DNA from: Sphaerochaeta pleomorpha str. Grapes
Lineage (GTDB): Bacteria > Spirochaetota > Spirochaetia > Sphaerochaetales > Sphaerochaetaceae
Length of the DNA stretch: 64,000 nt
Direction of reading: 5' to 3'
NCBI RefSeq assembly: GCF_000236685.1
Contig: NC_016633.1
Coordinates: 1,860,001-1,924,000, forward strand
The position numbers and the translations under genes are program-made. Shown here in pieces: positions 52,580-60,933 of the stretch (position 1 is its first letter; each line of letters begins with the position of its first letter). The notes under the pieces were generated by a model. It did not search any database. It had not been told where the DNA came from and saw only the letters and a list, made by a program, of their open reading frames with translations.

Positions 52580-53000
52580 CTACAAACTGTAGGAGAGTGT
52601 ACATTGCACAGCTTTTTTCCGACCTTGGTACAAAGCTTCGCAATCGGTCCTAGACCGTGGACTTTCATATTCTTTTTTAGCCTTCCTGGCAAGCACAGTT
52701 TTCTAAGAATAGAGACCCAAAGCAATCCCTGAAACAAAAGCCGCACCTTGTCCAGACAGCTCTTCAAGGGAAGCAACACTGACCTTTGACTGAAGGATAT
52801 CGGACTGAAACTGCATCAAGAAGGAATCCTTTGTGGGACCTCCATCGACTTTGAGTGTTTGCACTGCATATCCTGTTTCATCAAGTGCACGATAGCATCA
52901 ATCTGCTAGGCAATAGACTCCTCAGCTGCACAAACCAATTCTGCCTTGCCTGTAGTTCTGTTCATTCCAAAGTCAATGCGCAAACAGACATGATTGCAGC
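52580..53000 (-). pseudogene. FGGY-family carbohydrate kinase, C-terminal remnant
   Basis: Minus-strand frames give FGGY C-terminal hallmarks: GMNRTTGKAELVCAAEESIA, a TAG, then in another frame LKVDGGPTKDSFLMQFQSDI, ELSGQGAAFVSGIALG, a second stop, and CEALYQGRKKAV ending near 52580. Two stops and a frameshift are present and the N-terminal half is missing, so it is dead. The GGPTKDSFLMQF signature is typical of glycerol/xylulose-type kinases. The rest of the 52482-53175 gap shows no gene. Confidence 0.75.
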
Positions 53001-53175
53001 CTATAAACTCATACGTATGTTTTTTTGTTACAAAATCATCATACCCTATCAGTTCAGTTGCCTTTCTTGAAAAACTTTCCTATCTTTTATTCTGTTCGTT
53101 ATCAGGGGTTATTGTTGACTCTCAGCGAAAAAAAATATATGACTGTTTGCGAATATATCTTATCATAGAGGTACC

Positions 53176-54033
53176 ATGTTAGAATTTCATACCCCGTCCG
53201 CCGCGGACAAACCATTATTCACCAAGAAAAGCACCTATCTTGCCTACGAATATTACTTCTCCTATTGCATGCTCTGGAAAGATGCAATCGGTATCACTAT
53301 TTGCAAGACCGATACTGCATTATACATCCACATCAAGGAAGACGATGTCTTTTTATTACCCATGACTGACAATCTGGCAGCTGCCATGCAGGAGCTTGAA
53401 ACCTACTGCAAAGAGAGCGGAACCCGTTTCCAACTGGAATGTGTCCCCACCGAACAGGCTTTGCAGCTTCAAGAAATGGGCTACAGTATCGAACACATCC
53501 GTAATCTTGATGACTATATCTATGAAAGTGAAAAGCTGATAAAGCTTGGCGGGAAGCACCTGCAGAGCAAGAGAAACCATATATCCCAGTTTGAACGGAA
53601 ATATACCTATACAGTCATGCCCCTTACCAAAGAGGTATTCCCCGAATGCATGAAGATGGTTTCGACCACCTGGCTCGGAGGAAAAGAGATGAACAAGGAA
53701 ATTACAGATGAACTGCATGCCATTCAGTTTGCGTTCGACAACTGGGACTTATTGAATCTGGTAGGTATCCTTATCTGTGTCGATCACCATCTCACAGCCT
53801 TTACTGTCGGGGAAGTCATCGATGACCAGCTGGCTATTGTGCATTTTGAGAAGGGTGACACCTCCTATACCGGGATTTATGCCGTTATAAACCAATTATT
53901 CTGTTCCATGTACCTCTCTGATGCAAAATATATAAACCGCCAGGAGGATGTCGGGGTAGAAGGCCTACGTAAAGCAAAGCTCTCCTATCAACCAACGATG
54001 ATGGTGGAAAAATACCGAGTGAGGAAGCCATGA
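53176..54033 (+). CDS. DUF2156-like protein (phosphatidylglycerol lysyltransferase-domain type)
   Basis: 285 residues, apparently a GNAT-like double fold without membrane segments. N-terminal part with aromatic YLAYEYYFSYCMLWKD, centre with LGGKHLQSKRNHISQFERKY near 124-143 (a basic stretch typical of DUF2156 proteins) and C-terminal YINRQEDVGVEGLRKAKLSY. DUF2156 proteins resemble aminoacyl transferases; function of stand-alone members is unknown. GAGGT is close before the ATG. The stop overlaps the following GNAT gene by 4 bases. Confidence 0.75.
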   Translation: MLEFHTPSAADKPLFTKKSTYLAYEYYFSYCMLWKDAIGITICKTDTALYIHIKEDDVFLLPMTDNLAAAMQELETYCKESGTRFQLECVPTEQALQLQEMGYSIEHIRNLDDYIYESEKLIKLGGKHLQSKRNHISQFERKYTYTVMPLTKEVFPECMKMVSTTWLGGKEMNKEITDELHAIQFAFDNWDLLNLVGILICVDHHLTAFTVGEVIDDQLAIVHFEKGDTSYTGIYAVINQLFCSMYLSDAKYINRQEDVGVEGLRKAKLSYQPTMMVEKYRVRKP

Positions 54034-54809
54034 CACTAGAACGGGCAAAGGATACTGATTTCGAGGAATTGAAAACACTCTGGTCGATTGTGTTCAACGA
54101 GGAAGCAGCATTCCTTGAAAAATTCTTTGCCCTGCGGTTCTTCCCGGACAGCATCTTTGTTGCCCGGGAGCAAGGCAAGATTGTCAGTGCCCTGCATGCC
54201 CTTCCTTCTTTCTATCACCAGAATAAAGTAGTGCACCGATGTGCTTTTATCGTAGGGGCGGCAACCTATGCCGACTATCGCAAAAAAGGCATCATGTCCC
54301 ATTTGCTCTCGTATTGTAAACAGAACCTCGACTGCCCGATCACCCTCTTCCCTGCAGTTCGCCCGTTCTATGAAAAAAACGGCTATATTACGACAGGGGA
54401 ATTGCTTCGCTACAACCTGGAAGCAGTAACAGAGTATGAACCAGGAACCGAGGTTTCGCTATCCCAAGATGAACTCGATACCATTTATATGCAGGCAACA
54501 ATAGCCTCTGGCTCACTTTTGCGAGACAACATCGCCTGGCAATTTCTGCTTGACGGATATCAACTGCTTGCAGTACAAGACGCCTATGCACTTATCAAAG
54601 ATAATGCTGTTGTAGAAGCCATGGCAATCGATACATCGAGTGCAGTAGCATTGCTCGGCCTCATGAAACAGAAAAAGCTAGACACTTGCGCCGTACTCCA
54701 TGATTCCCCCTTCTGCCCGCTCATACCTGGAATAAAAGGCACTGTCATCCCCATGGGCATGAGTACAGCCCCCTTCATGCAGGGGTGCTACATAGCAGAA
54801 CAATATTAA
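54030..54809 (+). CDS. GNAT-family N-acetyltransferase
   Basis: 259 residues. N-terminal GNAT domain (about 1-125) with LERAKDTDFEELKTLWS, IVSALHALPSFY and the acetyl-CoA loop VGAATYADYRKKGIMSHLL near 73-91; the C-terminal half resembles the sterol-carrier-like domain of Eis-type acetyltransferases. Translationally coupled (ATGA) to the DUF2156-like gene, so both probably modify the same target. Confidence 0.82.
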   Translation: MTLERAKDTDFEELKTLWSIVFNEEAAFLEKFFALRFFPDSIFVAREQGKIVSALHALPSFYHQNKVVHRCAFIVGAATYADYRKKGIMSHLLSYCKQNLDCPITLFPAVRPFYEKNGYITTGELLRYNLEAVTEYEPGTEVSLSQDELDTIYMQATIASGSLLRDNIAWQFLLDGYQLLAVQDAYALIKDNAVVEAMAIDTSSAVALLGLMKQKKLDTCAVLHDSPFCPLIPGIKGTVIPMGMSTAPFMQGCYIAEQY

Positions 54810-54813
54810 GAAG

Positions 54814-54842
54814 AAGGGCCACTGCTACATGCAATGGCCCTT
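54814..54842 (+). terminator. Terminator after the GNAT gene
   Basis: Perfect 8-base stem AAGGGCCA/TGGCCCTT with a 13-base loop; T-rich sequence follows a few bases later. Shared end for the convergent InlB-type gene is possible. Confidence 0.65.
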
Positions 54843-54917
54843 GCAATTTCCTTTTCTTATCGTTCAGGTTCCTCACAGAATCCTGCTTCCTTCCTATTTT
54901 AGGGCATCAGCTTTGTC

Positions 54918-56147
54918 TTATTTTACCGTAAACGAAACACTGCTGCTCCACGTGTTGCCTTTGTTGTCTGAGAACTCCAGCATGAAGGGAATTACCGTAC
55001 CACTGGGAGTGTCCTTTGCGAGGACAAACCTGAAGGTATTCTCCTCTCCTTCAATTGTCCCCTGTTCCACCGTAGGATACCAGCTGTTGTTGGTAACCTG
55101 CAGCCCTGCAGGGATTGAACGTACGGCTAGATTGTCTTTAATCATTGTCACATAGGCAGAATCTGTCTTCATCGTTGCCTGCAAACCCTGTAAAGCAACA
55201 GTACCGCCATTCTTCAAGGAGAAACCGACACTCAACTGCGTCTGGGTGGGGAGTTTGTCAGCTGCATAGTAGAGAGGCTGTACCGCTTCCACAGAAAGCT
55301 CTCTCCACAGTGCCTCGAAAGAAGCTGCCTTCCCTTTAAGAGAATACGTTGCTTCATCGGTTAGTAAGGTCCCTGTTGTCCTATCATACCAACCTGCGAA
55401 CAGATAAGAGCTATCGGGGGCAACTGGGGTGGGAACCTGTACCTCCTCACCTTCTTTCACTTCAGAGATAAAGTCATTGGTCTTGCTTATGGAATCGGTA
55501 AATTGCACCCCGTTATGCCAAATCGCATAGAGCGTCTGGTTGGTATACGGCATTGAAATAGTATCACCGCCTTTATAGGTCACACTATCCTTGGTAATGC
55601 CCCAGCCAGCAAGGATTCCCAGTTTCTGACTGTTTACCTGGAGCTGGGAACCATCAGGAAGCGTTATATCGGTCCCTGGGGTTTGGGTGACTTGTTGGCG
55701 ATACCTATAACTGAACCCTTCCCCGCTGGAGGAAAAGTCAAGGCTCAACGAGGGACTATAGTACCTGCTGTTCTCATACAACCAGGTTGCATGCTCTTTT
55801 TTGGCAGGTTCGTCCTCTGCCACAATCCTGGCAAGCAAGGCTTTTGTGGCATCCTCGTCGATACCATAGGAACTGAGGGTTGCCAAACGGGAATAGGCCG
55901 CATAATACTTGTCGGCATCTCCCTTTGAGGCTGCTTTTTGCATATCTTTCTGGGCATCGGTAGCCTCTTTGGCAATTCTGTCATTGAGCGCGTCATAGGA
56001 TTTGATTATAGAATCGATCGAGGCCACATTCAAATCCAAATCCCTTGAGGTTGCATACAACTTCTCCGCATTGGAAGCAGCAAAAAGGGCTGAGGCACTC
56101 ATAAGAAACAAGAAACTGACCAAAAACACTGTTGATCTTCGCTTCAT
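54918..56147 (-). CDS. Secreted protein with InlB-type (Listeria-Bacteroides) repeats, function unknown
   Basis: 409 residues. Signal peptide about 1-23 (ending SASALFAAS). An alpha-helical segment (about 25-120) is followed by two partly degenerate InlB_B-like beta repeats: GWGITKDSVTYKGGDTISMP...TLYAIWH (about 200-235) and FAGWYDRTTGTLLTDEATYSLKGKAASFEALW cut-down form (about 262-297). A C-terminal immunoglobulin-like beta domain (about 305-409) with SFTVK ending follows. Probably surface or periplasmic. AAGGAG is 8 bases before ATG. Confidence 0.7.
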   Translation of the reverse strand: MKRRSTVFLVSFLFLMSASALFAASNAEKLYATSRDLDLNVASIDSIIKSYDALNDRIAKEATDAQKDMQKAASKGDADKYYAAYSRLATLSSYGIDEDATKALLARIVAEDEPAKKEHATWLYENSRYYSPSLSLDFSSSGEGFSYRYRQQVTQTPGTDITLPDGSQLQVNSQKLGILAGWGITKDSVTYKGGDTISMPYTNQTLYAIWHNGVQFTDSISKTNDFISEVKEGEEVQVPTPVAPDSSYLFAGWYDRTTGTLLTDEATYSLKGKAASFEALWRELSVEAVQPLYYAADKLPTQTQLSVGFSLKNGGTVALQGLQATMKTDSAYVTMIKDNLAVRSIPAGLQVTNNSWYPTVEQGTIEGEENTFRFVLAKDTPSGTVIPFMLEFSDNKGNTWSSSVSFTVK

Positions 56148-56553
56148 ATTGCATTCTCCTTACATTTTTCGATATAGCAAAGGAGAAACGCAAAGGCAAT
56201 ATCATAAAAGGCAACTCCATGCTTCCACGCAAATATAGTTGCTTATTTGGAGACTTTGTGATCATTGTTTTTCATTTTTGTAATTTCTGTGTCGCTCGGT
56301 ACATTGTGAGAAAACCAATTCTTTTTTCCTCATGGTAATGATTTTTCTTTCAAACGCCACAAGGCCCTCACTGCACATTTTCCCGGTTCCCTGCTCACGG
56401 AAGTCAGCTAGAATCCCGAGTACAAGGGCAAAACGCTTCAGCCTGTGGTATTCATAGCGAAGCTAATCAAAGAGACACATTCTGAGGGTCTTGAACAGGG
56501 TTGCCTTACCTGCATGCAATGCGAACGCATCTGTAAACAGGATGCAATCGGTT
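56148..56553. other. Intergenic region with possible decayed coding sequence
   Basis: No intact gene. The right side holds the promoter of the InlB-type gene. On the minus strand, about 56350-56480, a stretch reads RYEYHRLKRFALVLGILADF without start or clear stop context, which could be a remnant; I cannot assign it. Confidence 0.35.
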
Positions 56554-56991
56554 TCAAGAAGGGTCGTTGAGTTTCTGCAGGAATTCCATCTGCCACTTAC
56601 TTTCCGTTTCTTTATCCTTGGCTGCTTTGATGGCATAGGCCGCGGCAGGAAGCGCATGGTCCTTTACATGGGCTGTCGAACAAGCATGGCTGCAAGATTT
56701 TGCGGCTTCGCTGGCTTCAAGGTTTCCCTCTTCCTTGGCTTTTCTAGCAGCATCATGTGAGGCAAAGGCAGCTTTTCGGGCCTCAAACATCGACATGTTA
56801 CCCTTTGCCCAGGCCCTGCCGGCTTCCAAAGCAGTACGAGGCCTCATATCCTGGGGATAGACAGCCTCGAACAAAGGCAGGACATGTTCTGCACACGCTG
56901 TGGCCCAGATTGCTGCAGTCTTGTGGTCGAGTATGGCCAACTGGCTTTTCAAAATACTGCTTATAGGTACATCGTCGGTTCCTAAATCCAT
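56554..56991 (-). CDS. Imm5-like putative immunity protein
   Basis: 145 residues, Ala-rich and all-helical. The pattern WATACAEHVLPLFEAVYPQD, RPRTALEAGRAWAKG, ARKAAFASHDAARKA and STAHVKDHALPAAAYAIKA matches the Imm5-type immunity family found beside polymorphic toxins. ATG 56991 is chosen because GGAG sits 5 bases upstream and the family begins near there. No toxin gene is adjacent, so it is an orphan; it may protect against toxins of competitors or have another role. Confidence 0.7.
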   Translation of the reverse strand: MDLGTDDVPISSILKSQLAILDHKTAAIWATACAEHVLPLFEAVYPQDMRPRTALEAGRAWAKGNMSMFEARKAAFASHDAARKAKEEGNLEASEAAKSCSHACSTAHVKDHALPAAAYAIKAAKDKETESKWQMEFLQKLNDPS

Positions 56992-57179
56992 TACTCTCCC
57001 CCTATCGCTGGTTATTACCGTACATATACAATAATAAAATATGGTGGATACGCAAAACAAAATAAAATAAATTTGAACAGTGGACATATGATCAAAGTGA
57101 CCTACCCCCTTGCCATATTCACGTTTTTTAACGAAAATACATTCTGAAAGAACACATTTTAAGCAGGTTTAAAGAAATA

Positions 57180-57890
57180 ATGCCAATCCCCAGCACCAAT
57201 GACCAGATGAAACGACAATCGACCAAGGACCTAATCTATCAGGCAGTATGCAACTGGATTATCTGCGGCGACCTCACCAGTGGGGAAAAAATTAACGACA
57301 TGGAACTCGCCAAACATTTCAATGTCAGCAGAACACCCGTAAGGGAAGCTATCCAGATGTTGGAAATCCAGAAACTGGTGAAAGTAATCCCAGGAAAGGC
57401 CACGATTGTGACCGAAGTCGATAAAAAGGACATCGGTGATTGCTACCGGCCTTTGGCCTGTATCCAGGGTCTCGCTGCAGAACTTGCTTGCTCCAACATC
57501 TCAGAAGAGCAGATGGAAAGGCTGGAACAGATTCACATCCAGTTTTCGGACGCCTGTAAAAACAATGACCCTGAGAAAGCCATACTCTGTGATAGCGAAT
57601 TTCATAGTATCATCATGGATTGCGCAGACAACCAGTACATGGAAGAATTCTCACAGACAATGATATTGCATATCCAGCGGATAAAATATCATTACTTCCA
57701 CTCCGACAGGCTAAGAAAAACTTCTGTTGGTCATCATGAGGGAATACTGAAAGCTATCAAGGCAAGGGATGCAGAACTTGCAGGATCGCTCATGAAGAGC
57801 CATTGGCTCTATGTCATGCAACGATGCCTAAACGACGTACTGGACAAAAACGACGAAGCAAATCCAGCAGAAAACTTGAACCGTCCCTAA
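57180..57890 (+). CDS. GntR-family regulator (FCD type)
   Basis: 236 residues. N-terminal winged helix about 15-80 (FNVSRTPVREAIQMLEIQKLV, PGKATIVTEVD) and a helical FCD effector domain with a metal-type pattern (EFHSIIMDCADN near 140, HHEGILKAIKARD near 182). It precedes the YgeY-type hydrolase and AGCS symporter genes on the same strand, separated by a strong terminator, and the palindrome at 58000-58032 is its probable site. Confidence 0.88.
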   Translation: MPIPSTNDQMKRQSTKDLIYQAVCNWIICGDLTSGEKINDMELAKHFNVSRTPVREAIQMLEIQKLVKVIPGKATIVTEVDKKDIGDCYRPLACIQGLAAELACSNISEEQMERLEQIHIQFSDACKNNDPEKAILCDSEFHSIIMDCADNQYMEEFSQTMILHIQRIKYHYFHSDRLRKTSVGHHEGILKAIKARDAELAGSLMKSHWLYVMQRCLNDVLDKNDEANPAENLNRP

Positions 57891-57910
57891 TCAGTACCCA
57901 TAGCCGCCAG

Positions 57911-57942
57911 AACCGAGAAGGAAATTCCTTTTCGGTTTTTTT
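57911..57942 (+). terminator. Strong rho-independent terminator after the GntR gene
   Basis: 11-base stem (AACCGAGAAGG with CCTTTTCGGTT, one G-T pair), 5-base loop, then seven T. Confidence 0.88.
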
Positions 57943-57966
57943 ATCGGGAAATCTAATCGGTTTTTC

Positions 57967-57995
57967 TTGACAGATAGAAAAAACGGACACAAGAT
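57967..57995 (+). promoter_or_regulatory. Candidate promoter of the YgeY-type hydrolase gene
   Basis: Perfect -35 TTGACA at 57967-57972 and a weak -10 (CAAGAT at 57990-57995) with a 17-base spacer. The long palindrome begins 5 bases downstream, where a repressor would block initiation. Confidence 0.5.
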
Positions 57996-57999
57996 ATCG

Positions 58000-58032
58000 G
58001 GTATATGCAATATATCGCATATTGCATATACC
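58000..58032. promoter_or_regulatory. Perfect 14-base inverted repeat, probable GntR operator
   Basis: GGTATATGCAATAT and its exact reverse complement, separated by ATCGC, lie between a TTGACA-type promoter and the ribosome site of the hydrolase gene. The GntR gene just upstream is the likely regulator. As RNA it could also form a hairpin close to the ribosome site. Confidence 0.7.
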
Positions 58033-58049
58033 AACAAAGGAGTAATCCA

Positions 58050-59225
58050 ATGACCAGATCTGAACAAGTTATAACGCTATGCCAGGAATTGATACAAAGA
58101 CCAAGTCTCTCAGGACAGGAACAGCAAGTAGCCACTTTCATAAAGCAGACTATGCTGGAAAAAGGTTTTGATTCCGCAACAATCGACCGCTACGGAAGTG
58201 TGCTGGGAACAATAGAAGGAAAAAGAAAAGGAAAGTCGATACTCCTTGACGGGCATATCGACACAGTAGATATCAGTGACCCTTCCCAATGGGCGCACGC
58301 TCCTTATGCAGCAGAGATTGTCGATGGCAAAATATATGGAAGAGGCACCTCTGACATGAAAGGGAGTGTCGCTGCCATGATCTTAGCTGCCGCTTTCTTT
58401 GCAGAAGACACAAAGAAAGACTTTGCAGGAACCATCTATGTCTCGTGTACCGTCCATGAGGAATGCTTTGAAGGAATCTCGGCAAGGGAGATTACCAGTT
58501 TGGCCCATCCCGATTTCGTAGTAATAGGGGAAGCTACGACCACCACTTTAAAAATCGGACAACGCGGACGTGCCGAGATCGTAGTCGAAACAGAAGGGAA
58601 AACCTGTCATTCTTCCAACCCAGACAAAGGGGTCAACGCGGTCTATCACATGATGGCCTTGATTGAAGAAATCAAGAAACTGGAACCCAATGTCCATCCG
58701 GTACTAGGCAAAGGCATACTTGAACTTACCGACATTGTTTCAAGCCCCTACCCAGGAGCCTCTGTAGTACCTGGCCAGTGCCGTGTAACCTACGACCGAC
58801 GTACCTTGGTGGGCGAAACCGCAGAGAGCGTATTGCAACCAATCGAGGAAGCAATCGAGAAAGTCAGGCAAACCATTCCCAATCTGAAAGCAAAGGCATA
58901 CATCGCAGAAGGATCTGAGGCCTGCTGGACAGGGGAAACCATACATGCCAAGCGTTTCTTCCCCGCCTGGATGCTAGACAGCGAGGAGCCTTTGGTACAG
59001 AAAGCCCTTGCTGGCCTGAAAGAAGCCGGTATCAAAGCCCCGCTCTCCCACTTTTCCTTCTGTACCAATGGAAGCCACTTCTGTGGTGAACAGGGAATAC
59101 CTACCATCGGGTTCGGACCTTCACGGGAAGACCTTGCCCATGTCATCGATGAATATATCGAAATTGACCAGCTTACCAAATCCTGTAAGGGATTTGGAGG
59201 GATTATTGCCAAAGTCCTGGCATAA
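58050..59225 (+). CDS. YgeY-type M20 metallohydrolase
   Basis: 391 residues. M20 peptidase family with metal motifs LLDGHIDTVD, GRGTSDMKGSVAAM, VHEECFEG and C-terminal FCTNGSHFCGEQGIPTIGFGPSRE. These stretches closely follow the YgeY group (often listed as putative selenium-metabolism hydrolase), e.g. GQRGRAEIVVET and SSPYPGASVVPG. Members hydrolyse amide bonds of small N-substituted amino acids. ATG 58050 has AAGGAG 7 bases upstream; a longer frame would start inside the palindrome and is rejected. Operon with the AGCS symporter downstream. Confidence 0.88.
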   Translation: MTRSEQVITLCQELIQRPSLSGQEQQVATFIKQTMLEKGFDSATIDRYGSVLGTIEGKRKGKSILLDGHIDTVDISDPSQWAHAPYAAEIVDGKIYGRGTSDMKGSVAAMILAAAFFAEDTKKDFAGTIYVSCTVHEECFEGISAREITSLAHPDFVVIGEATTTTLKIGQRGRAEIVVETEGKTCHSSNPDKGVNAVYHMMALIEEIKKLEPNVHPVLGKGILELTDIVSSPYPGASVVPGQCRVTYDRRTLVGETAESVLQPIEEAIEKVRQTIPNLKAKAYIAEGSEACWTGETIHAKRFFPAWMLDSEEPLVQKALAGLKEAGIKAPLSHFSFCTNGSHFCGEQGIPTIGFGPSREDLAHVIDEYIEIDQLTKSCKGFGGIIAKVLA

Positions 59226-59295
59226 GGCCCATCTCAGAAATCGTTTCCAATAGCAGGTACCTACTGTTGTTTGTGATATCTAAAAGGAGGAAATC

Positions 59296-60702
59296 ATGGA
59301 ACAAGTATTATCTACGATCGCGAATATGTTATGGGGTGCTCCGGTTTTGTTTCTCTTGACCGCGGTCGGTTTGATTTACGCAACAAAAACCCGATTTTTC
59401 CAGTTCAGGAAATTCGGGCACATCATGAAGAATACCGCAGGGGAAATCTTCAGCAAAAGCAAGAACAACGGGGAAGGAACCTTGACCCCGTTGCAGGCTG
59501 TTTCCACAGCCCTTGCCGGATGCGTTGGTACCGGCAATATTGCCGGTGTTGCCACCGCAATTTTCATCGGCGGACCCGGTGCCGTCTTCTGGATGTGGAT
59601 GATATCCCTGTTGGGTATGCTCACCAAGTGCGTCGAGGTAACCCTTGCCCAGCAATACCGTATCAAGGGGGAAGATGGCATTTACTATGGTGGCCCGATG
59701 TACTATATCGAACGCGGTCTGGGCAAAAAGTGGCGTCCCTTGGCTATATTCTTCTCAGCTACCATCATCATCGGAGGTCTCGGGACAGCTGCCTTTGTCC
59801 AGCCCTATGCATTATCGAGTGCCATACATAACACCTTTAACATTCCCCAGTGGATCCCTGTCACCATTGCTGCAACTATCTGCGGGATTGTTCTCATCGG
59901 TGGAGTAAAAAGCATTGGTAAGTTCTGTGAAAAAGTCACCCCGTTCATGTGTGTACTGTATGTTGTCGCTGCCCTTGGAGTCTTGATCGTCAATATTGCA
60001 AATGTACCACAGGCTTTGGCATCCATCTTCATCTATGCCTTCAAGCCCTTTGCAGCAGTAGGCGGAATTGCAGGAAGCACATTTGCCCTTGCACTTCGCC
60101 AAGGTTCAGCCCGAGGCACCTTCTCCAATGAGGCAGGTTGCGGATCATCGCCCATCACCCATGCAACAGCCATGACCCCTCATCCCTTCAAAGAAGGAAT
60201 GTACGGTTCCTTTGAAGTATTCATCGACACCCTGGTTGTCTGTTCCATGACAGCCCTGGCCATTCTCTCCAGCAGTCCCGACGTCTGGCAGAGCGGGGCA
60301 AAGGATGTTGCCTTGACCATGGGTGCTTTCTCCAGTGTATACGGAAATGCAGGGAATATCCTGATAACAGTTGCCATTATGTTGTTTGCCTTCTCTACGA
60401 TGGTCGGATGGGAATTGAACTACGAGTCTGCTTTCTTCTACATCTTCCCCAAAAAGACCAACGCTGCCAAATTGATCCTTCGATTGATCTGGCTGGTTCC
60501 CGGTTTCCTTTCCCTTGGCAAAGCCCCGGAAGTCGTTTGGCTTGTCGTTGACATTGCCTCAGGTCTGTGGTGCATTCCCAATTCAATCGCCCTCATCCTC
60601 CTGGCGAAGGTATTCATGAAAGTCTTTGATGACTATAATGAGAAATACATCCTTCAGACGAGGGAAATCAGCGAGAAGTTGGTCGTTGCCTTAGTAGATT
60701 AA
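59296..60702 (+). CDS. AGCS-family sodium:alanine/glycine symporter
   Basis: 468 residues with about 10-11 hydrophobic segments. AGCS landmarks: TRFFQFRKFGHI, ALAGCVGTGNIAGVATAI near 72-89, GGPGAVFWMWMISLLGM, YYGGPMYYIERGLG, ALRQGSARGTFSNEAGCGSSPI near 258-280 and FSTMVGWELNYE. Sodium-coupled uptake of alanine, glycine or related small amino acids. AGGAGG is 5 bases before ATG. Companion of the YgeY-type hydrolase, whose product or substrate it may carry. Confidence 0.93.
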   Translation: MEQVLSTIANMLWGAPVLFLLTAVGLIYATKTRFFQFRKFGHIMKNTAGEIFSKSKNNGEGTLTPLQAVSTALAGCVGTGNIAGVATAIFIGGPGAVFWMWMISLLGMLTKCVEVTLAQQYRIKGEDGIYYGGPMYYIERGLGKKWRPLAIFFSATIIIGGLGTAAFVQPYALSSAIHNTFNIPQWIPVTIAATICGIVLIGGVKSIGKFCEKVTPFMCVLYVVAALGVLIVNIANVPQALASIFIYAFKPFAAVGGIAGSTFALALRQGSARGTFSNEAGCGSSPITHATAMTPHPFKEGMYGSFEVFIDTLVVCSMTALAILSSSPDVWQSGAKDVALTMGAFSSVYGNAGNILITVAIMLFAFSTMVGWELNYESAFFYIFPKKTNAAKLILRLIWLVPGFLSLGKAPEVVWLVVDIASGLWCIPNSIALILLAKVFMKVFDDYNEKYILQTREISEKLVVALVD

Positions 60703-60735
60703 GACCCTTTCATGCACTCCAATTCTGAAAAGGGA

Positions 60736-60774
60736 ACAATGCCGATCCGTCCAAAGGGTCGGCATTGTCTTTTT
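60736..60774 (+). terminator. Rho-independent terminator after the AGCS gene
   Basis: 13-base stem (ACAATGCCGATCC with GGGTCGGCATTGT, one T-G pair) followed by TCTTTTT. Confidence 0.88.
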
Positions 60775-60933
60775 CCAAGCAAGTGGATACCAATTCCCTA
60801 CTATGAGACTGAGTATCTGGAACTTGAAATGAAGGATTGCATTAAAAGATTCTCCAACATATACTTATAGGCACTTGGATGTGATGTAAGCTAGGAATGC
60901 AACCTCTGAAAAACAGAAAAAAGGGAGGTTTGC

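Noticed and set aside
22249-53127. The 13-mer TTGACTCTCAGCG occurs about 62 bases before two genes (22249-22261 and 53115-53127)
   Set aside because: In 64 kb tens of 13-mer repeats are expected by chance, and no consistent -10 box follows both copies.
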